Part shown: positions 1-10,702 of the stretch, piece after piece
How the letters are laid out: every line of letters starts with the position of its first letter
Position numbering within the stretch: the first letter of the stretch is position 1
DNA from: Tetrastigma voinierianum
Lineage: Eukaryota > Streptophyta > Magnoliopsida > Vitales > Vitaceae
Reading direction: 5' to 3'
NCBI GenBank assembly: GCA_016808115.1
Contig: JAEQBH010004430.1
Span: forward strand, 43,937-107,936
Length of the DNA: 64,000 nt
Program-made: the position numbers and the translations under genes
Notes under the pieces: generated by a model
The model's database searches: none
Told to the model about the DNA's origin: nothing
Seen by the model: the letters and a program-made list of their open reading frames with translations, nothing else

Positions 1-1
1 G

Positions 2-447
2 ATCAATGTACAACTAGCACAAAGGATTGATACTGTAGAGAGCACACTGAACAAAAGAATAGATGGGCTTGAGAGCAATCTTAACCAGAAGATTGACAAC
101 TATAGTACTCAATCACAAAGATCAACAAATTGCTGAAGGTACAGGAGAGAGGAAGGTTTCCTTCCCAAACATTACCAAATCCAAAAGGAGTGCATGAGAT
201 AGGTTCATCCAACAATTCAGCAATGGATGAAGTCAAGGCTGTGATCACCTTGAAGAGTGGAAAAGAGTTGGCGACGATGCCCGAGCACATTGAGAAACCG
301 GGAGAGGAGAAGAATGCGAGCGGAACATATTTTCACGAAGGAGGACTCAGTGAAGCACCCATGCCACCTCCATTTCCACGAACACCAAGAAGCAAGAAAA
401 GGCATCACCGACCAAGCGGGCGTCCTAGGCGTCCACAAGGCGGGTGA
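2..447 (+). pseudogene. Athila-like gag C-terminal fragment
   Basis: Tail of a Ty3/gypsy (Athila-like) capsid polyprotein, the structural protein that packages element RNA in cytoplasmic particles. An open frame from base 2 reads a heptad-like helical stretch with RIDTVEST and KRIDGLESN, is broken near base 134, and resumes one frame away with VQERGRFPSQ and NPKGVHEI (130-200), then VKAVITLKSGKEL (about 228-270). The FPSQ...NPKGVHE run followed by a LKSGKE segment is the usual end of Athila-type gag. The capsid core lies left of the window. About 60 codons have no stop on each side of the frameshift. The lineage assignment rests on remembered family motifs, not on a search. Confidence 0.72.
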
Positions 448-1060
448 AGGTCGACATACCCCTTTTGGACATCATCAAACAAGTCCTGCCTGTCACGAAG
501 TTTTTAAAGGATCTCTGTGTCTGCAATCAAGAAGGGGTTGGGCATTGAGAAAAAGGCATTTTAAGCGAACAAGTCGATTACCGTAATCCAGCGAGAACCA
601 GTCAAATCTGAGGATCAGGATCCCCCACAATTTCGAGTTAATATTGGTGGGACTTGTATGGAATGAATCCACTTGATCCCAAGGCGGTGTGAACTACGCC
701 ATACTCGGTGTACAAGGAGTTAGGTTTGGGGAGGAAAGCAAACCTACCAACATCCCACTCTATCATTGGCCGATCTCGATCGGTGAAGATCCCCTAAGGG
801 GATAGTTAGGATGTGTTGGTGAGGGTAGAAAAATTCTACTATCCATTAGACTTTGTAGTGTGACACTTAGGGCCAATAGAGAATGGGCTGATCGTAGTGC
901 GATTATCTGGGAAGACCATTTTACGCCCTTGATACAATCATCAATTGCCAAAATGGAGTCATGCAACTTACATTTTAGTAACATGACATTGGAGGCCCGA
1001 ACATATTTCACTTGAACAGCGAGCCTGTTGGTAGAGAAGATGAAAATCAAAGGGGTAGTG
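448..1060 (+). pseudogene. Athila-like gag-pol linker and aspartic protease, decayed
   Basis: Continuation of the same element. Shifting frames give LLDIIKQV and KFLKDLC (about 460-520), KKAF..EQV (550-575), then the protease domain: a decayed start near 655, YSVYKELGLG (702-731), a NLP...ADRS-like segment (742-785), VRVEKFYYPLDFVV (about 815-860), and a degraded ILGRPFL-like stretch into NCQNGVMQLTF-like residues (930-985). Retroviral proteases of this type mature Gag-Pol. Here the active-site Asp-Thr/Ser-Gly region before YSVYK is unreadable, and there are stops or frameshifts every 50-100 bases. It is certainly inactive. RT, RNase H and most of integrase should follow but are missing. Confidence 0.68.
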
Positions 1061-1296
1061 AAGTATGCTCAGTTGGTCAGAATGCAGGAAAGCTGAATGT
1101 CGGGAATTGCGGGGAAATAATGGCAAGGTGAAGCAGGTGCTTTGGTATTGCCATCAGTAGCCACTGCAGGGCAATTGCTCAGTTCAGAATCAACCAGTGA
1201 GAAAAAAATCGACCATGGGAAATCAAACATACGAGGCTGGCACGCCTGAGCCCTTTGCGGGGGGTTGAGGAGATTCCCCTGCTGACCCTCCAATGA
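1061..1296 (+). pseudogene. Last codons of Athila-like pol after a large deletion
   Basis: The stretch ends in a short frame reading VEEIPLLTLQ followed by TGA at 1294-1296, which looks like the acidic/hydrophobic C terminus of Athila-type integrase. Nothing in 1061-1250 resembles reverse transcriptase, RNase H or an integrase core, and the distance from the protease is only about 200 bases where about 3 kb is expected. I infer an internal deletion joining the protease region to the pol terminus. The exact breakpoint cannot be placed by eye. Confidence 0.45.
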
Positions 1297-2299
1297 TAAA
1301 TTTTGTGACATTGGGCTGATTTGGGGTTCTTAAAGCAAATTTAGCTCAATAATTTTAGTTTTATTTTAAATTGGTCAATTTCCATAATTTTGGCTATTCT
1401 TGATAAGTTTCAAATTTAGTAACTTTCTATTTTAAGCAATTTTGTCTAAATATTATTTTACTTTATATTAAATTTTTAGGTATATTTTAATATAATCATT
1501 TTTATTTAATATTATTATTTTAATTTTAAAATTTGGAATTTCGAATTTGCGGGTGAATAGTTTTAAATTGGGCCGCTATTATAGCGAAATCAACCCTGGT
1601 GACCTATCGGCTTCCAAGAACCTTTATAAAGAGAGGGGGCTGACGAGAGGAATGAGTGAACTTGAAAGCCAACCCCACGGTAGAATTTGATTCTCCGATG
1701 TAGAGCCTGTAGCGGTATCTACGTCGCGCCTCCATGTGCACCGATGCTGAGCCTGGGCCTGGGTGTCGGGCCGACAGGCCACTACAGGTTGCCGACAGAG
1801 GCCACACAGCTGAGCCATTACGACTACGGAGCCGGGAGTGCGGTGAGCCCACTTTGCACACGGAGCGGAGCCACCCAGGTAGCGCCACTCCTGCGTGTGC
1901 TTTCGTCCGGTGTCCTGGTCCCACGCGAGCCACGGTTCGTGCATTTCCAGGCTCCTCTGCGCGGTGTCACTCGATCGTCGACGCCAGAGCCCAGTTCGTG
2001 ATCGCGTGCCACAGTTCCTAGTTTGGTCGGTTGAGCCACTGCCGGGTGCCCTTATCGGACTACGATACATGGTGAGCACGGTGGAGTCCGCCTCGAGCCT
2101 CGGGTCAAATTAGGTACCCCAGGCCCGGTAGGAGCGAGCCCAGGTTCCTAACTCGGGGATCCGGCCCCAGTGCCGTCTGATCCCCGGCGGTCCTGGGAGC
2201 CTCGGGGGTTCGGGGTACCGGACACGGATGGGACCGGGCCTTCACCGGTGCCACGGCGAGGTCCCCAGGAGGGCCGGCCCTCAGCGGGCCGTGCCGGTT
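1297..2299 (+). other. AT-rich spacer then GC-rich proline-type segment
   Basis: 1297-1600 is an AT-rich non-coding spacer of the kind that separates pol from the 3' extra ORF in Athila-like elements. Composition then flips sharply: 1600-2300 is GC-rich with no continuous frame. By position it is probably the proline-rich, poorly conserved N-terminal part of the following ORF. I cannot align it to the second copy with confidence. Confidence 0.4.
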
Positions 2300-3643
2300 A
2301 GGGGTGTCCTCATCCTCCCCAGGCCTCGGTCGTCGCCTTAGGCGTCAACGGCGAGGAGGCGACTGTCGCCTCGGTTATCGCCTGTCTCGAGGATCGGGAG
2401 GCGGGTTATTCTTCGAGACCCGATCCGGGAATGTCACGGCTCCACGAGTTCCATGGGCGTCGATATTACGATGTCCGTGATCTCGTGATCGGTCACGGGA
2501 CTCGATCTGTGATCTAGCATTACTCCTGCCATTCATGGCCTTGGCGGAGTTATTATCCCCGGGTGGTACTCCAGTTCTACCATTCCATGACCTCCCGGGG
2601 ATCGCCTAGTCCACTCGAGCTCCGGTTCACTATTGATGATCGACCGGGGAGTGCTCGAAGCGTGGACATATCGGTACGTGGGCTGCGGTGGTGCGGAATG
2701 GTCCCGGGGGTTATCGCGATTGGCCTCGGTAGGCCAGCGGAGATGATGCAGCATCCTCGCCAGGAACACCCGCAGTAGGGCGATCTTGTCGGAGGCAGCT
2801 CGCCTCGGTCTCCTCATCGACCACACCTTAGGACCCGGCCTCTTCTGCTTGACCTTGTGTACGGCGTGGGGTGCCATCCTAGAGGCTCTGTCTGGGATCC
2901 GGGGGATCTTGGTTGATCCCTGAGTTGGTGATGACCGCTTTCTTGCCGAGGAATGAGTCCGTGCGAGAACTTTAGCTCGGCCCGAAACATAGGCTTTCAG
3001 AGGAGCCGGATTAGAGATGAGGATTGGTGCCCTCGGGTCACATCGATGGAGCGCGATGGTGATGCCCTATATCTTTTTCTCCACTCCGAGCCAGCGGGAA
3101 GCGGAGGTGCGGACCCGGGAGGCGAGAGGACTCCCCGCCGGAGAGATAGTCATCTCCTTTGAGCCGAGGTGGAGAGGAGTCCAGTTCCGGATATGTCTCC
3201 TCCATCTCCTCCTCCATGCTCTCTCTGTGCGGCCCTGCTGATACTCTGGCCCATCTTATACGATGACGTGCGAGGCACATCTGCGTCAGTTCGAGAGGCC
3301 TTTGGCGGTGCTATGGATGTTATATGTAGCCGCTACCCGGGTAACCTGAGACCCGGTTGGCTCGAGTGAGGCCACTTTGAGTCCAGCGCTTGTCACTCTA
3401 TGCTACGAGATCATGACACATTTGGGCATTCGCACGTTCTGACCCCAGGAGATGAGCCAGCTGCGTGACGGCCTCTTTGGATATGTTGAGCGACGACGCG
3501 GCCCTACGAGACCACCACACCACGGGGTGGGGTGGATTAGGCTCCTTTTATGTTTTTGTACAATTTTCAGCATTATCAACTGCCTACTAGTTTTGTGTAG
3601 GATTTATGTATTAGTCATAGTAGGCAGTGATACTTTTGTATGA
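2300..3643 (+). pseudogene. Athila-like extra 3' ORF (env position), copy 1
   Basis: Decayed copy of the additional ORF that Athila-like elements carry between pol and the 3' LTR (often called env-like or a plant transposon protein; function unknown). Pieces in order across several frames: YYPRVVLQFYHSMTSRG (2551-2600), FTIDDRPGSAR (about 2620-2660), LLIDHTLGPGLF and AWGAILEALSGI (2805-2900), MPYIFF near 3063, ERSPVPDMSPPSPPP (3172-3216), and a hydrophobic stretch LLLCFCTIFSIINCLLVL (about 3540-3600) that could be a membrane segment. The same pieces occur in the same order on the minus strand at 11860-13420, which is the main evidence that this was one gene. The frame is broken many times. 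Confidence 0.66.
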
Positions 3644-4774
3644 TCAGCTATGTTATTCATGTATTAACCATTTTGGTTATATGAAAAAGCTTTACAGTAT
3701 TATATACAGTTTATTACATTTTTGCATATAAAATTTTTTTTTTTGCCTCCACTTTGTGTATCCACTTTTTCCTCCAATTGAACAATTGAATTGCTTCAAT
3801 TGAACAATTGAATTACCTTTAATTGGAAAATTGAAACCCTGTATGTCACCTTAATGCTAGAACAATTCCATGTATGAATCAGTTTTGGTCAATTGAGATT
3901 CAGTTTCAACAGATATTTCCCCTTTGACTAATTCACACACTTTGCATAGATTATCTTGATAAATTGAAATTATTCCACCTCCTTTCACTTTGCATAGTGG
4001 AAACTGATCTGATAACCTATAGTAGGTTTGTGTTACACATATTTGAATAATGTAGTCTTCCAAAAGGAAAAAGAAAAAAAAGAAAAAAAAGAAAGAAAAA
4101 GAGAAAAAATAAAGTCATTGTGCTTTGCCTTGAAACCCGAGCACGGTCAGGGGTGTATGGCAACCTTTGAAGCCGGTGCCCTAAACCTTAATTGGTTGGG
4201 GTCATCGACTTGGTGTTCGTTACGGGTGAATGGGTAGGGTTTAGACGTATTGTAGGTGCTTGGTTCTCGAAGTCATTCGAAGTCAGGGGTGAAGCACAGC
4301 GGTTGTGGTCAGTGATCCTTTTGGCTTGATGCCTAAACCTTAATTGGTTGGGGAGTCATGGTGGACCCCGTTACGGACTTTGGTAGTAGAGTTTTAAGCA
4401 TTACCCCTACGGTGTAGTCAAATAAAAGGGAAGAAAGTGTGGCTTTTCCCTATCTGGGTTTATTCAGTGACTTAAGGCCATGCAGTAACTAGGATTGGGG
4501 GGAGGAAATAATTTGCTATTAGCCCAATCTGGTTATATTAGGAAACATTAGATTTTAGTGATTTAGGTTGAATTCCTTGGATCAGATGTTTGACTAGAGT
4601 GTTTGCTATATGGTTTTGCTCTCTCATGTCGAGTTTTCAACTTGGTATCAATTATTCATTTAAAGGTAATGCTTATACGTATATACACCTTTTGAAAACG
4701 TATACACTTTTGTAAAATCACTACATGCATGTCCACATTATTTTTGCATTTGCTAAGGACTAGCAGCGATAATC
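3644..4774 (+). other. Athila-like 3' non-coding region with internal duplication
   Basis: Untranslated region between the extra ORF and the polypurine tract. It contains an A/G-rich run (4063-4112) and two direct repeats about 160 bases apart sharing CTAAACCTTAATTGGTTGGG (near 4180 and 4333). The same A/G run and paired repeat appear in reverse complement at about 11100-11430 in the second element, so the layout belongs to the family. Confidence 0.6.
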
Positions 4775-4788
4775 GGTTGGGGGGGGTG
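4775..4788 (+). other. Polypurine tract of Athila-like element
   Basis: GGTTGGGGGGGG lies immediately before the LTR start TGATTAGTGC. Such a tract primes plus-strand DNA synthesis. The matching tracts GGTTGGGGAGGG (13684-13695) and a decayed GGCTAGGGTG on the minus strand (about 10703-10714) precede LTRs C and F. Confidence 0.7.
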
Positions 4789-6388
4789 TGATTAGTGCGA
4801 AAGGTGCTATTTTGTTCTATTTAATATAGGTTTGGGTGCTTTTGCACTAATCCTTATCAATTAAGCCAATTGATGTGCAGGTCCACTTAGTTCCACTTAT
4901 GCCATTTCGAGCTTGTTTTTGGTGATTTGCGGAGTTCTTTACGCCACCTCGGCCATTATGTTCGAGTTTGATGACAAGTTGTGTGCTGAATGCGGAAGTT
5001 TTACAATGTCTCAACAATAAAAAATGATGGAATATGAAGTGGATTTTGGAAATGAGATCACGAGAAATGAATCGTTAGCAAGAGTGATGCGAGTGAGCAA
5101 GCAGACAATCGGGAATTTTCGCTATGATTATGAAAATTTCGCAAACTTATATGAAAATTCGCAATCTAACGAAATTAGAAAATTTCGCTAGGCTAGCGGG
5201 GAATTTCGCTAGCTAAGCGAGAATTCCTTTGTGCCTAGCGAAAGTGGCAATTTGCTATCTCACAATAATTTATTCAGGCTAGCGAAATTTCGAACTAGCG
5301 AAATTTCGCTAAGCTAGCGAAATTCATGTGAATAGCGAAAATTTTCAATTTAAGCTATCTCTGTATTTTAAACTGGGCTAGCGAATTTTCATTATCTAAT
5401 GAGATTCACATAAGCGAAAATGCCTTTGTCATTTTGTGTAATTGATCCAAACGACTACGTTTTGGTGTATTACCACCTTGTCCCTTGTATAAGCCAATAT
5501 TTTAGGCATTTCAGTATTTTCATACTTTGGGGATATATAAACCCCATAGTTTTGTAACCTAAGTAGCTTTTGTATTTGAGACGGTTCCGCGGCTTTCGGT
5601 TTTAGGGTTTCATTTGCTCTCTTCTCTCTCCTATTCTGCTTTCACTTTCTAAGTGCCAAACCTCCCATGAGGATGACAACTCAAGGGATGCTTAGCTAAG
5701 CCTCATAATATGAAGAGGAAGGTTCTAAGCTTGGTTTAGGAAATTTACTACGGGTTGTCCTCTTGCTTGAATGTTATAGGTGCGTATTTGTAACCGACTT
5801 CAACGGGTTTAATGTATTTAATATCTTTCACTTTGACAGCTTTCATAACAGATGAGTGCCACTGACTGTTAAATGCGATATTCTTTAGATGGCTTTCACG
5901 AGGCAACGAGAATGAGTTAGTACTAGGGTTTTAAACTAAAAGAGGAATTTGTAGATACATAATACCTGTGTTGACTGAAATAAATTAGTTCTAGGGTTAG
6001 GTTTATAGTCAAACAGAATCAGGTTATGGCTTTGACTATATATTTGCTTGCCATAATGCGAGGATATAGCTTAGAGGACCTTCTGTAACCCCCGTGTTAT
6101 CACGGCTTTGGTGACTGAAGCCTTGAGGTTACCATTTCGCACTTTATTTCCAGCTATTCTGATCCATTCAGTGAACATCCCTGACTCACTATTTTAAACA
6201 AAATCAAAATCCAAACATAAGGTCTCACCATTTTCACGCAACGATGCGAGTCATTCGGTAGGATGAAAAACCATCCGTGTTCGACCACAGACCATTTATC
6301 TTTGCGTTAGCTTGACTACGGCGGTAGAGGAACATAGGAAACAAATTTGTTGATTCCGCTCACCCTACCGTCAGCGCAGTCGATTACA
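4789..6388 (+). repeat. LTR A, 3' LTR of Athila-like element
   Basis: About 1.6 kb direct terminal repeat beginning TGATTAGTGC after the polypurine tract; the end is placed at GATTACA by alignment to LTRs B-E. It carries an array of TTTCGCTAGC-type palindromes (5107-5415), a TATA-like GGGATATATAAACCCC (about 5530-5546) likely to mark the promoter, a pyrimidine-rich leader (5618-5650), and a downstream part shared with all sister LTRs (TTGACTACGGCGGTAG near 6311). It is closer to LTRs D and E than to B, C and F. The end is decayed, so the last base is uncertain by about 10. Confidence 0.72.
5528..5546 (+). promoter_or_regulatory. TATA box of LTR A
   Basis: GGGATATATAAACCCC sits in the middle of LTR A. 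The equivalent position is a TATA-type sequence in sister LTRs: CCTATAAATAC (8096), CCTATATAAGCC (14396), GCTATATAAGCC (49085), and on the minus strand near 10072-10084 and 58215-58232. Positional conservation supports a Pol II promoter at the U3/R border. Confidence 0.55.
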
Positions 6389-7377
6389 CCTTCAGCGTAA
6401 TAAATTTACACCTATGCGAGAAAAGTGGCGAGCAACATGTGCAGGGTACACCACTAGCATGTCTTTGAATGCGCTGTGTGAAATTTGAAATTTAGTAGGA
6501 ATTCGACTCTAACGCAAGGGCACGCTTGTCAATCAACTTTTAATGCGGGATCACATTGGAGAGGGGTATAAAAGCTAGAGGATACAAGGAGAAGGCAGCT
6601 TTTGATTCCGAGGGTTAGGTTTTCATAGGAGAAGTGTTCTTTTCCATAGTTTTGGTGAAGGTTTATTGATTAGGGTTGAAGACTTTATTTCTACGGAGAT
6701 TTTTATTGACACATGTAATCTTCGGTAGGAACATACATCTACGTTTCGTTCTCGAAATTTTATATTTTTCATTCCTAGATTTCACAATTGAATTCCGATT
6801 TTCTCAAAGTTCCTTTCATGAATAAATTCTCTTCAATTATGATTTACCTTATAATTTCCATGGAGTTCTAAATTTCTATGCTGGGGTTCTACGGTGGAAA
6901 CTCACCTTGATCAAGGTATATTCCCTCAATTCCTCTTTTATACTCCAATGGATTGTGTGATATTAATTACTTGTAGAAACTTTGTAAAAACCTTAGTTGG
7001 GCATCCTCTTGACAACGTGTGAACGAGAGATCCTCGATACACGTTGTGCTTGATTACAAATGCAAGCTAAGAGTCTGAATTAATTGGAACAAGTGTTTAA
7101 CATCGTTCAGTCATCTTTCTTTTCAAAAGAGCATTTAAAGAAAAATCTTCCATCGAAGACCATTTATCTATGGCTCCTAGATGAGACTGTAAAACTAAGA
7201 GGTGGGAATTACGTGATCATTAGTGAGTGGAAACCTAAGAATTCCAGCAATCATCTTTCTATTTTAAAATAGTCAATTTAATCAATCCTTAAATCAACCA
7301 ACCACAACCCTATAAATTCCTTTTCAATTATACACCTTTTGGAGAATAGTTCCTAAGGATCAACAATTTAGACCACT
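6389..7377 (+). repeat. Unclassified LTR-like or leader sequence
   Basis: No protein is supported here; the 62-codon frame at 7084-7272 has no recognisable family. The stretch has LTR/leader features: a strong TATA motif GGGTATAAAAGC at 6563-6574, then a pyrimidine- and AT-rich transcribed-leader type sequence. Two related segments containing CATCTTTCT occur near 7112 and 7252. LTR B interrupts it at 7378. It could be the U3-R-U5 of another element or that element's 5' leader. I see no TG/CA ends or partner copy inside the window. Confidence 0.35.
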
Positions 7378-9110
7378 TGATTAATGCCCAAAAAGTGCAA
7401 TTTTGAACCCTATATTAGATAGGTTTTGAGTGCTTTTTGCACATTAATCATGTCATATATACCAATTGAAGTGTTCTAGTCTTCTTAGTAGTAATTATGC
7501 CATTTAAAGAGTATTTTGGCTGTTTGCAGGCTTTTGTGCACTTTTGGAGTTGATATCGAGATGAATGATGAATCCGTGAAGTTTGAACTCAAGTCTCGGC
7601 TCATCGATCGGCCCAAAGAATCAAAGAAAGCCAAGGCAAGATGAAGAAAATGTGATGCGAGTTGAAGGCAGGGGAGAGGCAATGCAGTGAAGGATCAACA
7701 AAGCTGGAATTTTAGCTAAGCTTGCGAAAATTTCAGCTAGGATTGCGAAAATTCGCAATATAGAAAATTTAACTAACATAAGCAACACCAAATTTCGCTA
7801 GACCCATCCAATTTCGTTAATAGCGTTCCCTTAGAAAAATCGAGTTCGCTACTCACAAGAATTTCGCTAGCTTAGAAATTTCGCTAACTAACGAAATTTT
7901 CCATCCTTAGCGAAGATTTCATGTTTCATTTAGACCTTTGTTGATTTAGCTAGTTAGCGAAATTCCTCGACCTACTTGAAAATTGATACCTCGATCATGC
8001 TTTGTAATTAATGCAAAGCCGCCTCCAAACTTGGTGTATTACTTAATTGTCCAATAGCCAATTTCATAGGTTTTTAGTATTTCATACCTTGAGAGGCCTA
8101 TAAATACACTCTTGTTTTGTAACAATTGGAGAACAATTGGTGAACAATTTGTGGAGAAGATATTTTTGTAAATAAAGTCTTTTATTTTAGGTTTTGCTTT
8201 TATTTCTTTTCTCTCTTCTCTCTCTTCTTTCTCTCCCTTTCTCGGCTGCCAAACACACCTCTTGAGGATGACAACTCAGAATGCTGGCTAAACCTCCTTT
8301 CTTTGAAGAGGAAGGAAGCTAGCAATTGGTGGGGCATATGCGTATTTGTCCTCTTGTATTAAAAAAGCTCTGAATTGCAGTGTATTTATGGCTCTTATTC
8401 TCAAAACTTGGTTGCATAACATGGGATGTTATTGATTTGGCCAATACTCTCCATGCTTTAGGGCATTGTTCTTTAGATGGTTTCACGAGCCTACAGTGTA
8501 TTTACATGTTAGGGTTCTTCAAATTAGGGTTAAATAGCATTTCTTTGTTATTATTTTGGCCAATACTCTTATGCTTTAGGATGCGGTGCTCGGGTGAGAG
8601 ATGCAACATTGTTCTTTAGATAGTCTTTACGAGCCTACGAAATGATAATTTAATGTTAGGGTTTTTAAACTAAAAAGGGTCATAGCGCATCTTACCTGTT
8701 TTGACTCAAATAGGAGATGTTTCATGGGTGAGGTTTGCTAGTTAAATATAGATCCGGTTATACCATAGACTATATTTGCATGTCATAGCGAGAGATAAAA
8801 CCAGGAGACCTTGTTTGCCACAACACCAAGATGGTAACTAAATCTTCAAAGTTACCTTTTTCACCTTTTAATTTCGGTTTTACGGTTTCTCGGTTTTCAA
8901 CTTCATTTCCCACTTTGTTTTGAAACACAATTCCAAAGTCCAAATAAGCCTTACAGCTTCATGCAGATGCAAACCATTTCTAGAGATGAAAACCCATCCC
9001 CGTGTTCGACCTAGACAGCATCACTGCGGTAAGCTGACTACGGCGGTAGTAGGGAAACAGGTGTATATAAATTTTGTTGATTTTAGCTCGACCCTACGTA
9101 GCGCGAATCA
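7378..9110 (+). repeat. LTR B, Athila-like
   Basis: A 1733-base LTR from TGATTAATGCCC to GCGCGAATCA, nearly the same length as LTR C (1735 bases) and clearly homologous along its whole length. It contains the palindrome array (about 7708-7975), a TATA-type CCTATAAATAC (8096) and a CT-rich leader (8205-8240). No polypurine tract precedes it, and a decayed primer-binding site follows, so by position it is a 5' LTR whose internal region has been lost. Many small indels separate it from LTR C. Confidence 0.75.
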
Positions 9111-9175
9111 AATGTTTGCCGTTGTTGATTCAAAGGGTTTATATACATATAAACATTATCGACAACGGCGCCATT
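9111..9175. other. Two opposed primer-binding sites at a palindrome centre
   Basis: Reading plus, LTR B is followed by AATGTTTGCCGTTGTTG; reading minus, LTR F is followed by AATGGCGCCGTTGTCG (9160-9175). TGGCGCCGTTGCC is the usual tRNA-Asp primer-binding site of Athila-like elements, so both LTRs end at their own site, only about 30 bases apart. Between them is TTTATATACATATAAA, which recurs at 10804 inside the element's 3' non-coding region. Confidence 0.65.
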
Positions 9176-10702
9176 TGATTCGTGCCACGGTAGGCTGAGC
9201 TAAAATCCAGCAGGGATTTGCTCACTAAGTTCTCTTACCGTGACGAAACTCCCCCTTGACCGTGGTCTAGAATATGAGGGGATAATTTCATCTAAAAATG
9301 GTTGCATCGGTACATGAAGGCTGCATTGAATAACTGAAATTGTGTTTCAAATGGCGAAGAATGAAGACAGCGAAACAAAGCGGTAAAGGTGAAAGAATTA
9401 ACTTTGAAAATTGGGTCACTAGCGGCTTGAGTTGGGGCAGGCAAATTGTCACTCGAGGACTGTCTGGCGTTATGACGTGCAGCATGAATACATGGCAGCG
9501 TCTATATTTAACTGAGCCTCACCCATGGAAGCATCTCCTATTTGGTCAAAGCGGTAGCGTGCGTGCTGACTTGCACAATTTAAAACACAACATAAGTATC
9601 ATTTCGGAGGCTTCGGCAAATTACATCTGAGAACAGCGTCATCTCTCACCACGGCTTAACCCCATCTAAAGCATGAAATGTGTGAATGTAACGATAAATA
9701 TTGTTAGCCCTAGGCTGAAAGAACTAACATGTAAATATTACCTGAGAAAACTTCAAATAAGCTCATCTAAGTACGAGTCTAAAGCGTAAGGAGAAGCTAT
9801 GACTTGAATCAATAACATCCCATGCGACTAAGCAGCACTACAGCAACTTTATACAAAAGAGGACACAACATATGCCACCACTCAAGCCTTCTAACTGAAA
9901 GGAGACTTGCAAGCATCTCTTGATTTGTCAAATCTCGAAGATGATGTTTGGCAGCACCGAGGAAAGAGAAGGAGACGAAATAAACAAGCCTAAATCAAAA
10001 GACTTTATTTTAAAATATCTTCTCCCAAATTGTTGCCAATTGTTTCTCCGATTGTTGCAAGGCAAGGGGGAGCTATATAGGCTCCTCAGAAAATACAAAA
10101 CCCTAATGGCTGAGTGTGGACAATTAAATATACATAAGTTGGAAGGCGGACGTGAATCTGAAAGCATGTTGAAGACATCATTTAATAAATTTGGAGACTC
10201 GCTAACTATTGAGAATCAGCACGAATAAAGCATAGTAAGCTAAGGGATGGAAGATTTCGCAGCTAACGAGGAATTAGCTGTGAGGTAGCGAAGTCGGTTC
10301 ACCGCCCAAGGAGGAAAACGATCTTGGCAGAGGCGCAGGATGGTCTAGCGAAGAGGATTTGGTGTTTTCGCTAGGGTTGGCAGATTTTTCGCTGGGTTGC
10401 TGGTGCCGCAGTCTGGCAGTACACGAAGCTTAGCGAAAGTTCCCCGGCTGTGATCCTTCAGCTGCCCTGCTGGCTTGCATCGTCTTGCCTTAGACCTCTC
10501 TTTGATGCAGGCGACTAGGCTGAACACAGTTCAAACTTGCATGGATTCATCTACGACATTAGCACAAAAAGTACAAAATAACAAACTCTCTAATAGCATA
10601 AGCCTACTAAGAAGACAGAACACTGGTGTTATATATGTTTTATGATTAATGTGCAAAAGCCTATCTAATATAGGGATTCAAAATACGCACAGAGCATTAT
10701 CA
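9176..10702 (-). repeat. LTR F, Athila-like, minus strand
   Basis: A 1527-base LTR on the minus strand. It starts at 10702 (TGATAATGC) next to a decayed polypurine tract and ends at 9176 before a primer-binding site. It is homologous to LTRs B and C in reverse complement, including the AGCGAA-rich array (10250-10440) and the TATA-type GAGCTATATAGG at 10070-10081. Reading frames inside it (for example 9340-9630 and 9920-10228) are incidental. A polypurine tract on one side and a primer-binding site on the other is not the layout of a single normal element. Confidence 0.7.

Noticed and set aside
1604..2079. Overlapping 151- and 109-codon minus-strand frames in GC-rich DNA
   Set aside because: They are antisense to the GC-rich part preceding the extra ORF. 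Stops are rare in any frame of such DNA, and no domain is visible.
9920..10228. 102-codon plus-strand frame
   Set aside because: It lies within minus-strand LTR F, around its TATA region; homologous positions in LTRs B and C are closed.
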